Of a DNA stretch of 64,000 nt, positions 27,957 to 37,392 are shown one piece after another. The DNA comes from Candidatus Gastranaerophilales bacterium. Its GTDB lineage: Bacteria > Cyanobacteriota > Vampirovibrionia > Gastranaerophilales > Gastranaerophilaceae. A program made the translations under genes and the position numbers. The number at the start of each line of letters is the position of its first letter. Position 1 is the first letter of the stretch. The stretch is taken from NCBI GenBank assembly GCA_905235155.1, contig CAJOKJ010000011.1:62001-126000 (forward strand), given 5' to 3'. Below the pieces are notes generated by a model, which saw only the letters and a program-made list of their open reading frames with translations, did not search any database and was not told the origin of the DNA.

Positions 27957-29870
27957 TTACGCTTTTGCTTTTCTTAATTCTAACTCTATCAATTTTACAA
28001 ATTCGTTTACCAGTGTTGAATTCCATTTTTTATTTGCATCTTCTTTAATAATATCAAGTGCTTCATAAGGTGTTTTTGCTTTTCTGTAAATTCTTGGTTC
28101 TGTTAAAGCAAAATAAGCATCAATAATAAGAATAATTTGAGATGACAGCGGAATATCGTTTCCTGCAAGTTTATTAGGGTATCCTGAGCCATCCCAGTTT
28201 TCGTGGTGCTTTTCTATTATTGGTATAATATCTTTCACAGTTGAAATAGGTTCTAATATGTCATGTGCAGCTATAATAGGGTGATTTTCAATGTAATTTC
28301 TTTCTTCGTCAGTTAGCGGCCCGTCTTTTTGTAATATTTCTTGCGGTAACATTAAATTTCCAACGTCATACAATAACATTGCTACACGAAGTTTGTCAGC
28401 GTCATCCTTTTCAAGTTCAAATCTTCTTGCAAGTGTTGTTGCCATAACAACTTTTGATTTTGATGAGCCAAGAGTATGTTGTGGGTTATATGTTGTTACA
28501 AGTGCATCTGCAACACTGTAAAGAGTATCTTTAGGGTTTGAATTTTGTTCAATTGCCATTTGTAATTTGTGTCGTAAATTTTGTTTAAGTTCTTCAGATA
28601 TGTTTACTCTGCCTGTGGAAAGGATATCGTTAAAGGCATTAAGTGCTACTTCTTGCCATGAAATTTCTGAGATTGGTGTTGCAAGTGTAACTTGATTTCT
28701 TCCGTTACGTTTTGAGTTATACATTGCTTGGTCTGTAAGTTCCAATAATTCTTCAATATTATTTGCGTGTTCTAAGAATGTAGCAACACCTAAACTTGCA
28801 GTAATTGTTCCTACGGTTTCAATAGGAGTTGCTTCAATAGCCTTTCTTATTCTTTCTGCTGCTATCATTGCACCTTTTGAATCAATACCGGGTAAAAGAA
28901 CATTAAATTCTTCACCGCCAATACGTGCCGGTACATCAATAGAACGTGCATTTTGTTTTAGTACGCTTGAAATTTGTTTAATTGCTAAGTCACCGTATAC
29001 GTGTCCGTATTTATCATTTATTTGTTTTAAGTGGTCTAAGTCTATACCAATTACAGAGAATGGTTGTTTTTGACGATTTGCACGTGTAAATTCTTTTTCT
29101 ATTGATTCTTCAAAATATCTTCTGTTGTATAGTGTTGTTAGGGCGTCAGTTACGGCTTGTTCTCTAACCATTTGGAATAAATCTGCAATTGTTATTGCTA
29201 GTTCTATTTGTTGTGAGAATAATTTTAAAAAATCTATTTCGGCTTCTGTTGCTTCAATTCTGGATGACATTACTATTAATATACCGGTGTGTGTCATTTT
29301 TGATAGAGGAACTATCATAAATGAGCGACAGTGTGTTTCGCTCAAAAGTTCTTCAAGGTCTTCTTCTTTTAAATTTGGAGCAAGTGACAATAAACCTGCT
29401 CTTAAATCTGTACTTTGTAATATTTCTTTGCTTCTCAGAACCGCCCTTATGACATCTGATTGCTGAAAATTTAATCTTTGAGTATTTAACGGAGTATCCA
29501 ATTTTGAATTAACTATTTCAAAAAGGTTATCGCTTGAGGATGCCATAACACTGTAATACTCACCATTTTCATCACTTCTTTTTTGTAAGATACAACTATG
29601 CATGTAACCAAGTTCTTCTTGTAAGTTTGTTACCGTTGTATCTAAAATGCTGGAAAGAGGTTTTGAAGAATTCATCATCTCCCAAATATGCTGTAATGTT
29701 AGCATACGACGATTTGCTTCATTTAATTCATTTGTTCTTTCTTCAATTTCCAATTCAAGTTGGGCATTACGTTCATATATTTCAAGGAAATCTTTTTTAC
29801 CGCTGTATAAGTGATTTTCTACTGCATTAACCTGTTTTGTAAGGTCTTTAAATTTATCAAATAAGCCCAT
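27957..29870 (-). CDS. GAF-GGDEF-HD-GYP-like protein; GGEEF intact, HD motif degenerate (YDVGN)
   Basis: DALTTLYNRRYFEESIEKE...RIGGEEFNVLLPG; LLYDVGNLMLPQEIL...HHENWDGSGYPNKLAGNDIP. Confidence 0.92.
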   Translation of the reverse strand: MGLFDKFKDLTKQVNAVENHLYSGKKDFLEIYERNAQLELEIEERTNELNEANRRMLTLQHIWEMMNSSKPLSSILDTTVTNLQEELGYMHSCILQKRSDENGEYYSVMASSSDNLFEIVNSKLDTPLNTQRLNFQQSDVIRAVLRSKEILQSTDLRAGLLSLAPNLKEEDLEELLSETHCRSFMIVPLSKMTHTGILIVMSSRIEATEAEIDFLKLFSQQIELAITIADLFQMVREQAVTDALTTLYNRRYFEESIEKEFTRANRQKQPFSVIGIDLDHLKQINDKYGHVYGDLAIKQISSVLKQNARSIDVPARIGGEEFNVLLPGIDSKGAMIAAERIRKAIEATPIETVGTITASLGVATFLEHANNIEELLELTDQAMYNSKRNGRNQVTLATPISEISWQEVALNAFNDILSTGRVNISEELKQNLRHKLQMAIEQNSNPKDTLYSVADALVTTYNPQHTLGSSKSKVVMATTLARRFELEKDDADKLRVAMLLYDVGNLMLPQEILQKDGPLTDEERNYIENHPIIAAHDILEPISTVKDIIPIIEKHHENWDGSGYPNKLAGNDIPLSSQIILIIDAYFALTEPRIYRKAKTPYEALDIIKEDANKKWNSTLVNEFVKLIELELRKAKA

Positions 29871-30087
29871 ATTTTATCCTCAAACGCAATATTATATTTT
29901 GTATAACCGATTATACTACATAACTGTTGTTTCGTAAATTTTTTGTTTAGGTTTATTAAAAAAAATTATGACTTTTTAAATTTTGTCATTAAAAAATACA
30001 TGTCGTATAAAAGTATGAAATTTATTCAAAGATATTCAAAAACGGCATAAACATAATGTATCATGGAATAAGAGCGAGGATAAGAAA

Positions 30088-31617
30088 TTGTTTGATTCAA
30101 TGAGAGTGACGCCAAGGATTACTCCTCAAAATAAGCAATCCGTTAAGCGTAATGAAGATGAAGAAAAGAATAAGCAAACCGAACAAACCGAAGCCGAAAG
30201 CGGTGGTACTAACCTTGCACAAAGTCGAGGTTTGCAATATGTTCAAGATTTACAAGACGGTAAAAAACCACGTCGTCCTGTTGCTTCCGCTCAAACTTAT
30301 GCTGCGTATAATGCACCTGTAAATACAAATATTCATCGTTCAAACGTAAGGCCTGCAAATTTAAATACTCAAACACAGGCTGTTGAAAATAGCCAAGTAT
30401 CAAGTGTGGATACAACTACTTCAACGCAGTCAACACAAACTTCAAAAAAGTTGATTAGTCCAAGAATTAACATTGCTCAGGTTATTGGCGATTTTAAAAA
30501 TACGGCTCATGCTATCGGAACACCTGAAGATATTTTTGAAGAAGTTGACATGTATCTTGCTATTGTTGAAAAACAAACTAAAAAAGATAATGCAAACGTT
30601 AAAACTGTTCAATCAAATTTACGTAATGCGGCAGGTCTTTTAGATAAGTATATATCAGATACTTTAAATAAAGATTCAAAAGTTGTTGAAAATTGGGTTG
30701 AAGCAATTTTCTTACAACAAGTTGATTACAAGTATAATACCGAAGATATAAACGAAGCATTTTTGGTTCAAATGCCTGATGATAATAAAAAGAAATCAGA
30801 AGAAGCTTCACAGGCGGTTGAAACAGTTGAACCTCAACAATCTGCTCAACCTGAAAAACCAAAAATGGACGCAGTGTTGAAAAATCTTTTTGCTCAAGCA
30901 AGAAATATTCATAAAAAAGGTAATGACGATTTGGCTATTTCTACATATAAGCAAGCAAAAGAACGTTCAATAGCCGTTAATGATGTTGACAGTCAATCAA
31001 AAATTTCTTTTGAAATAGGCAAAATATACGATAAAAAAGATGATTTAGCATTAGCGTTGGAAAATTATAATGATGCTGCAAGTGTTGCAACTGATGATAA
31101 TGTTAAAGTGAAAGCACATTATGCAATGGCTCAAATTTATGATGATGTTAACCAATTTAAGCCGGCAATAGAACATTATATGGCTGCAATTTCTTTTGCA
31201 GGTGAAACGGATAATTTTAAAGCACAAATAAAATCTTTAACAAAAATAGGAGATATTTATGCTGATAAATACGATAAAGAAGCATTTAATGTTTATGAAG
31301 ATGCAAAAGTTATTGCTGATGAATCCAAAGATTTGAAAAGCAAAGGCTACGTTTCAAGCACAATTGCGACAGCTTATGACAAATTTAACAAACCTACCGA
31401 AGCATTGAAATACTACTCTGATGCGGTTAAAAACTATACGGAAGCCGGTGTTGACGATAAAGTTGCCCTAAATTACAAAAAAGCAGGTCAATTAATGATT
31501 GATTATAATAAGTTTGATAAAGGTAAAAATTTAATTCAAAAGGCTATTGCCTATGCAAAGCGTGCAAATAATGAAAAGCTTGTTAAAGAATTAAATCAAG
31601 AATTGAAAGCAGCATAA
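30088..31617 (+). CDS. TPR protein with disordered N-terminal region (TTG start, or ATG 30100)
   Basis: Low-complexity Q/T-rich N-terminus, TPR units ...LFAQARNIHKKGNDDLAISTYKQAKERS... Confidence 0.85.
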   Translation: MFDSMRVTPRITPQNKQSVKRNEDEEKNKQTEQTEAESGGTNLAQSRGLQYVQDLQDGKKPRRPVASAQTYAAYNAPVNTNIHRSNVRPANLNTQTQAVENSQVSSVDTTTSTQSTQTSKKLISPRINIAQVIGDFKNTAHAIGTPEDIFEEVDMYLAIVEKQTKKDNANVKTVQSNLRNAAGLLDKYISDTLNKDSKVVENWVEAIFLQQVDYKYNTEDINEAFLVQMPDDNKKKSEEASQAVETVEPQQSAQPEKPKMDAVLKNLFAQARNIHKKGNDDLAISTYKQAKERSIAVNDVDSQSKISFEIGKIYDKKDDLALALENYNDAASVATDDNVKVKAHYAMAQIYDDVNQFKPAIEHYMAAISFAGETDNFKAQIKSLTKIGDIYADKYDKEAFNVYEDAKVIADESKDLKSKGYVSSTIATAYDKFNKPTEALKYYSDAVKNYTEAGVDDKVALNYKKAGQLMIDYNKFDKGKNLIQKAIAYAKRANNEKLVKELNQELKAA

Positions 31618-31626
31618 GGAGACTTT

Positions 31627-31827
31627 GTGGATACTCGTATTTCGGTTTATTTGAGTATATTTGCAATATTTGTAATATCTGAAATAATTTTCAGTTTGTT
31701 TTTTGTATTATTTGTAAATAAATTTATTCAAGACTCCAAAAAACGTAAAAACACTATTATAAGGTATGTTTTTTTTACTGTTTTTATAATATTAGGATTG
31801 TTAGCGGGTTTATTTAGCCATTCTTAG
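31627..31827 (+). CDS. Small membrane protein
   Basis: 66 aa, two hydrophobic segments; immediately downstream of TPR gene. Confidence 0.6.
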   Translation: MDTRISVYLSIFAIFVISEIIFSLFFVLFVNKFIQDSKKRKNTIIRYVFFTVFIILGLLAGLFSHS

Positions 31828-33412
31828 ATTTTCTGACAATACTTGCAAGATTTGCGTATAGTTCTTTGTTTTTAGCCGATTCATCTATACTTGCAGCCTC
31901 GCCAATATATGCAAGTGCATCTTCATTTCTGCCAAGTTTTTGATAAAATTCACCCATTTGTACATAGTACATTGCGTTATTTACATCAAGAGAAATAGCT
32001 TTTTTCATTGATTCAATTGCAAAATTTGTATCACCAAGTTCAAACAAGGATATTGCATTATAAAAATATCCTTCAGCATTGTTTTGGTCAAGTTCTATTA
32101 TTTGTTGTGCTGAATCAAAAGCAGACTCAAAATCTTTTATTGACATATAAATTTTTGATTGAAGAATGTATGCTTCAACATATTTTGGGTTATTTTTAAT
32201 TATGTCTTCAATAATTTCTTGAGCTTCTCCGTAAGATTTGTTATTAATTAAAATATTTGCGTATTCAGTTTTATTTACAAGTGTTGGTGCAAGTTCTACA
32301 ACGGTATTCATTAAAGAGCAAGCCGTTTGAGTTTGTTCTAATTCTACATATACTTGTGAAAGTGATGTAAGGGCAAAAATATTTTGCGGATTTTCTTTAA
32401 TAATTTTATCTAAGTCAACTTTTGCACTTACCGGATCACCTGTTTTGCTCTTTATTAGTGCATTAAGTACATTTGCATTTACATATTTTGGATTTATTTG
32501 CAAAATATTTTTAATTTCACTTAATGCTTTTTCATATTGATTGTTTATATAATATGAATATGCTTGAGTGTAGCGATATTCACAATTTTCAGGCTCAAGA
32601 CATATTGCTATGTTCATATATTTTGTTGCTTCATCATTCCAACCATTTACAACATAAGCGTTAGAAAGATTATACGCATATTTTGAATTTTGTGGTTCTA
32701 ATTTTGTTGCTGTCAAAAAATATTCAATTGCTTCTTCAACTTTATTTTCATCAAGTTTAAATAAGCCTAAATAATTCATTACAAGAGCGTTTTCCGTATT
32801 ATTTTTGTATTTTGAAAACAATTCTTTTGATTTTTCAAAGTTATTACTTATATAATAAATTTCTGCAAGCAAAGTTTCTGTTTTTTCATCATTTGGTCTT
32901 ATAGCGGATGCTTTTTCAAGGTAAAAAATTGCCTTTGCATAGTCTTCCTTTTGGTAATGAGCAATTGCAAATTGATAATAAGTTTCTGCATCAAAATTAA
33001 AATCATAATTTGAATGTTCAAGATTTTCTATTGTGTCAAAATCTTTTATTTTGTTTAAAATTCTTATTTTTTCAGTAAAATTTTCAACAGTTTTGTCAAG
33101 TTCAAAAATTTTTACTGCTGCTTTTTGTGCTTCTATATAATTTTCTTCATCAAGATATATTGTTTTCATAAGCTTCAAACATCCTGTATGGGTTGGGTTT
33201 AGCTCAAGTGTTTTTTCAATGTAGTTTATTGCTCGCTGGTTATTTTCTAACAGATAGTATAATTCTGCAAGTTGAGATAATATTTCTACGTTATTATTTT
33301 CAATAGTAAGTGCTTTATAAAGCATTTCTATTGCAGGTTTATAAAATCCTTGTCGTTTAAGGTCAAATGATTGCGTTATATATTTTAAAACTTCATTATT
33401 ATCTGTTGACAT
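31814..33412 (-). CDS. Large TPR protein
   Basis: Repeated TPR units (NNVEILSQLAELYYLLENNQRAINYIEKTLELNP...). Confidence 0.92.
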   Translation of the reverse strand: MSTDNNEVLKYITQSFDLKRQGFYKPAIEMLYKALTIENNNVEILSQLAELYYLLENNQRAINYIEKTLELNPTHTGCLKLMKTIYLDEENYIEAQKAAVKIFELDKTVENFTEKIRILNKIKDFDTIENLEHSNYDFNFDAETYYQFAIAHYQKEDYAKAIFYLEKASAIRPNDEKTETLLAEIYYISNNFEKSKELFSKYKNNTENALVMNYLGLFKLDENKVEEAIEYFLTATKLEPQNSKYAYNLSNAYVVNGWNDEATKYMNIAICLEPENCEYRYTQAYSYYINNQYEKALSEIKNILQINPKYVNANVLNALIKSKTGDPVSAKVDLDKIIKENPQNIFALTSLSQVYVELEQTQTACSLMNTVVELAPTLVNKTEYANILINNKSYGEAQEIIEDIIKNNPKYVEAYILQSKIYMSIKDFESAFDSAQQIIELDQNNAEGYFYNAISLFELGDTNFAIESMKKAISLDVNNAMYYVQMGEFYQKLGRNEDALAYIGEAASIDESAKNKELYANLASIVRKSKNG

Positions 33413-33854
33413 TATTAAATATTCCTTTTTTCTTTTTATTATTTATATTTTCTTCTTCTTCTTTATTATCATTAATAAGAATTAAAACCTCGTCTTCTCC
33501 GGCCATTTTAAGATTGTTTCTTGCTATGGCTTCTAAACTTTTTACTGATGAAAAATCTTTTATTTCTTGTTTTAGTCTTCTATTTTTCTTTTCTGCTTCA
33601 TCTCTAATTTGTTTTATTTGAACAACTTTTCTCTGATATGAAATTGTTTTAGATATGTTTAAAAGAGCACTAAAACCTATTTGAGCAAGGCAAATTAATA
33701 GTACAATAGTCAAAAATGAATAATAAAAATTAGACTTTTTATTGTGTTGTTCACTTTTAGCTTTTGCCTTTTGCCTTACTGATTCAATATTTGTAACCTT
33801 GCTTGAAGGTTTTTTTCTTTTTGATTTATATTTTTTTATCTTATCGTTATCCAT
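33399..33854 (-). CDS. Septum formation initiator (FtsB/DivIC-like)
   Basis: TM plus coiled coil plus SLEAIARNNLKMAGEDEVLILI. Confidence 0.85.
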   Translation of the reverse strand: MDNDKIKKYKSKRKKPSSKVTNIESVRQKAKAKSEQHNKKSNFYYSFLTIVLLICLAQIGFSALLNISKTISYQRKVVQIKQIRDEAEKKNRRLKQEIKDFSSVKSLEAIARNNLKMAGEDEVLILINDNKEEEENINNKKKKGIFNNVNR

Positions 33855-33877
33855 TGTTATTTCATTATATTATAAAA

Positions 33878-34635
33878 TTATAATTTAAATTTTGTTGAAA
33901 CTGAAAATTGGTAATATTGCTCACCGGATGTGTAATAAGAAGTCTGACTGACTCCGGCCTCCAGTGAAAGATTTTCTCTTGTATTTTTGATTTTTGGGCT
34001 GTATTGAAGTATAACTTCATTTCTAAATCTATTTTCTTCAGGATTTGCTTTGAATGCATCAACAAGTGTGTAAAGCCTTTGCCAAGCTTTATCTCCGGTA
34101 CAATGTATACGCTGTTCAGTTGATTTCCTGATGTGGTATATGCATCTTTTCCGATTGCTGTCATTATGCCAAATCTTTTTGTATCATACCTTGTAAAAAG
34201 TTTAGTTCTGTATTCCAGTTGGGCTGTGTCCAATTCCGTTCCGAACGTTGTTCCATATGAAAATTTGCCAGACTGATATGTTAATTCCCCAAATGTTGGG
34301 TTAATTAAGTATTCGTCAATTTTTGGGGTTTCATATCTTCTTTGCTCCTCAATGGTTGAAAAAATTTCTTTATCAGATAGAACAGATTTTTTAGGATATT
34401 TTCGAGGCAGATTTATTTTTAATTCCATGTGGTTTACGTCTTCCGAATCCAGCAGTAAAACACCTTCTTCATCATATTCTACACGACCTTTAAATTTATA
34501 ATCCTTATCATTAAGTAATGCTTTTTGTTCATTTTGAGGTGTTGTTTCGTTTGACATTTCAAGAGGCTTAAATTCGACTGCTTGAGCAGAATTTAGGTAG
34601 AATGTCATCAAAAATATTAAAAGAAATTTCCTCAT
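33878..34635 (-). pseudogene. Exported hypothetical (outer-membrane-like) protein, frameshifted near 34076-34085
   Basis: Track frame (33865-34635) ends in KGFTHLLMHSKQILKK...; other frame gives GLYTLVDAFKANPEENRFRNEVILQYSPKIKNTRENLSLEAGVSQTSYYTSGEQYYQFSVSTKFKL*, with beta-strand alternation ending in aromatic/hydrophobic residues. Confidence 0.7.
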
Positions 34636-34732
34636 AACTCTATTATTTTAAATCATTTTTTTGTCAGTTTCAACATTTTAAAGATTTATTTCTTTTTGTT
34701 TATGATATACTCTATTTTAGAAAAGAGGAAAT

Positions 34733-35563
34733 ATGTTTAGTACTGAAACTATATACGAGGTGGTTACTTTTTCTGTTGGTGATACAAAAGCAGGAACTAA
34801 AATGGGTAAATTACAATTGAAAGATCCAACAGATGAGTCTTTGTTAAATTGTATTTTGTGGGAAGAAACTCTTAATCGTCTTGACTCAAAATTATTTAGA
34901 AGCGGTAACAAGTTGAGAATTGTATCGGGCAGTTTTAACGAAAAATATAATAATTGTCTTGTTTCAGCGTTGGAACTTGTTGAAGAAGCAATGATTGGTT
35001 TAAGTGAAGATCAAACAAAAAAGTATTATGAAGGAATTTTATCTTATATTGAAAAAATAAAAAACGAAAAGTTAAAAGAATTTTTAAATAAATATTTTAA
35101 AGAGCATGAACAAGAAATTAAAATTGCACCTGCTGCAAAATTAATGCACCATAATTTTATGGGCGGATTATTGGTTCATACTTTTGAATGCTGTCAGATA
35201 GCTGAAAATATTGCAGATACGGTTTTCCAAAAAATAAAAAGAGATGAATTATATGCTGCTTGTATTCTGCATGATATTGGTAAAATTTTTGAATATAATG
35301 TTAATACTGAAAGCGGATTAATTGATTATAATGAGGATTTCAAAAAAGATTGGATAACTCACTCTCAGTATGGTTATTCATTGTGTATGAATAATGGTTT
35401 TAAGACTGTTGCAAGAATGATAGCCGCACATCACGGAAGAACCGAGTGGGGTGCAATTATAGATTTGGATGAAAAAGATCTTGAACCATACGTTTATATC
35501 GTTCATCACGTAGACGATTTATCTGCAAAATTTGGTAGAAATAATGTAGCAATGTTAAAATAG
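34733..35563 (+). CDS. OB-fold + HD domain protein (YhaM-like 3'-5' exoribonuclease)
   Basis: Nucleic-acid-binding N-terminus, HHNFMGGLLVHTFECCQ...CILHDIGKIFEY...AAHHGRTEWGA. Confidence 0.88.
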   Translation: MFSTETIYEVVTFSVGDTKAGTKMGKLQLKDPTDESLLNCILWEETLNRLDSKLFRSGNKLRIVSGSFNEKYNNCLVSALELVEEAMIGLSEDQTKKYYEGILSYIEKIKNEKLKEFLNKYFKEHEQEIKIAPAAKLMHHNFMGGLLVHTFECCQIAENIADTVFQKIKRDELYAACILHDIGKIFEYNVNTESGLIDYNEDFKKDWITHSQYGYSLCMNNGFKTVARMIAAHHGRTEWGAIIDLDEKDLEPYVYIVHHVDDLSAKFGRNNVAMLK

Positions 35564-35569
35564 GTAAGT

Positions 35570-36508
35570 ATGAAAGTAAGTTATAAAGTACCAGCAACAA
35601 CTGCAAATTTAGGACCCGGATTTGATTGTCTGGGTATGGCTTTGCCTATATATAACATTATAACTATTGAAGAAACAGTTATGCCAAGTACAGGCATTGA
35701 AGTTAATGTGATGAAAGACGATGAAAATGCTGAGTTGTTGGAATTAAATGATTTACCGGAAGATAAAGATAATATTGTTTTAAAAGCGGTAAAAATGCTT
35801 TACAGTCTTGTCGGACAAGAAGCTAACGAATTGAAAATTAATATAAATACTAATATTCCTATTGCAAGAGGTTTAGGAAGTTCTGCCTCTGTTATAGTCG
35901 GAGGACTTCTTGCTGCAAATGAACTTTTGGGTTTTCCTGCTGATGAAGCGGCATTGTTATCTATTGCAACCGAAGCGGAAGGTCATCCTGATAATGTTGT
36001 ACCTGCTCTTTTGGGCGGACTTGTTATGTCTTCAATGGAAGATGATGGTTCAATTATATACAGAAAAATAAATTGGCCTCAGGAGTGGCGTATAACCGCT
36101 TGTATTCCTGATTTTGAACTTGCCACAAATGTTTCTCGTTCAGTTTTACCGGAAAATGTTTCTTTAAAAGATGCTTCTTTTAATTCAAGACGTTTGGCAA
36201 TGCTTATTCATGCTATAAATACAAAAGATGTTAAATTAATGAGAGTTGCTCTTGAAGATAGACTTCATCAACCGTATAGAGAAAAATTAATACCCGGATT
36301 CAAAGAGATAAAAGAAGCTTTTAAACACGAAGAAGATGTTTTAGGTACTGTTATAAGCGGTGCAGGGCCTGCGATAATTGTTATTTCGCAAAATAATATT
36401 TTAGATAAAATTCAAGATACGGTAGAAGAAATTTGGGATAATTTTAATATTCACTCTGAAATTAAAAATTTAAATGTTGAACTTGAAGGTGCTTCTAAAG
36501 TTGAATAG
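35570..36508 (+). CDS. thrB: Homoserine kinase
   Basis: VPATTANLGPGFDCLGMALPIYN...IPIARGLGSSASVIVGGLLAANELL. Confidence 0.95.
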   Translation: MKVSYKVPATTANLGPGFDCLGMALPIYNIITIEETVMPSTGIEVNVMKDDENAELLELNDLPEDKDNIVLKAVKMLYSLVGQEANELKININTNIPIARGLGSSASVIVGGLLAANELLGFPADEAALLSIATEAEGHPDNVVPALLGGLVMSSMEDDGSIIYRKINWPQEWRITACIPDFELATNVSRSVLPENVSLKDASFNSRRLAMLIHAINTKDVKLMRVALEDRLHQPYREKLIPGFKEIKEAFKHEEDVLGTVISGAGPAIIVISQNNILDKIQDTVEEIWDNFNIHSEIKNLNVELEGASKVE

Positions 36509-36881
36509 GTATTTTTTTTATAATTTCACTGCCGAAAAGTAAAATTCCTATGATTGCACTAAACAGGCTTGCAACTATAACAGCTCCCGCAGAAATATCT
36601 TTTGCTATGCCTACAAGACGTGAATATCTGTTATGAAAAACTGCATCAAGTCCGAATTCTAAACTTGTATTGACTATTTCAGCGACCATTACATTTGATA
36701 TTGCAAGTACAAGTATACAAATTTTAGTTACAGACATTTGTAGTATAATTGCAAATAATATAACCATAAGTGCTGCTATAATATGTATTCTTACGTTTCT
36801 CTCGGCTTTTACGGATAATCTGACACCTCTGCCGGCATTTTTAAATGTATTTAGCATGCCTTTTTTCTTAAACTTAGACAT
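36495..36881 (-). CDS. dgkA: Diacylglycerol/undecaprenol kinase
   Basis: FKNAGRGVRLSVKAERNVRIHIIAA...EIVNTSLEFGLDAV...VGIAKDISAGAVIVASLFS. Confidence 0.92.
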   Translation of the reverse strand: MSKFKKKGMLNTFKNAGRGVRLSVKAERNVRIHIIAALMVILFAIILQMSVTKICILVLAISNVMVAEIVNTSLEFGLDAVFHNRYSRLVGIAKDISAGAVIVASLFSAIIGILLFGSEIIKKIPIQL

Positions 36882-37392
36882 TTTTATCCTCTATTCTTTT
36901 TAGAGCATCATTTTGAGCGGATACCATAAATTTATAATCTTCTTCTGTTTGGTGGTCAAAACCAAGAAGGTGCATTATGCCGTGTGATAATAGAAAACAT
37001 AATTCTTCTTCTTTGGTTTTTCCTTTTTCTTTTGCACTTTTAATTATTTTATCAAGTCCGAGTATAATTTCTCCCAAGTTAATTTCTTCATCAAAAATAA
37101 ATCTAAATTCAGGTTCTTCATCTGCAAATATTGCAAATGTGATTATATCTGCCACATAATCTTTGTTTCTGTATTCCTTGTTTATATTGTGAGTTTTTTC
37201 CCCGTCACAATAAAGTATATCAAACGATATAGTATTGTAATCCTGTTCAAATAAGCAGGACTTATTATATATTTCGGGAGTGTCAATATAATAATTTAAG
37301 ATTTGACGGGCAATATCTATAAGTTTTGCTTCGTCAACTTGCCAATCAGTATAAATATTCTCGCTAAATATATTTATTACAGGCTTATTCAT
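36874..37392 (-). CDS. ybeY: Endoribonuclease YbeY
   Basis: EYRNKDYVADIITFAI...LGEIILGLDKI...LLSHGIMHLLGFDHQTEED. Confidence 0.95.
   Translation of the reverse strand: MNKPVINIFSENIYTDWQVDEAKLIDIARQILNYYIDTPEIYNKSCLFEQDYNTISFDILYCDGEKTHNINKEYRNKDYVADIITFAIFADEEPEFRFIFDEEINLGEIILGLDKIIKSAKEKGKTKEEELCFLLSHGIMHLLGFDHQTEEDYKFMVSAQNDALKRIEDKNV

Noticed and set aside
31814-33412. Repeat-rich region as a DNA tandem repeat or CRISPR
   Set aside because: Periodicity is protein-level (TPR), not nucleotide-level; no direct-repeat/spacer structure seen anywhere in the window
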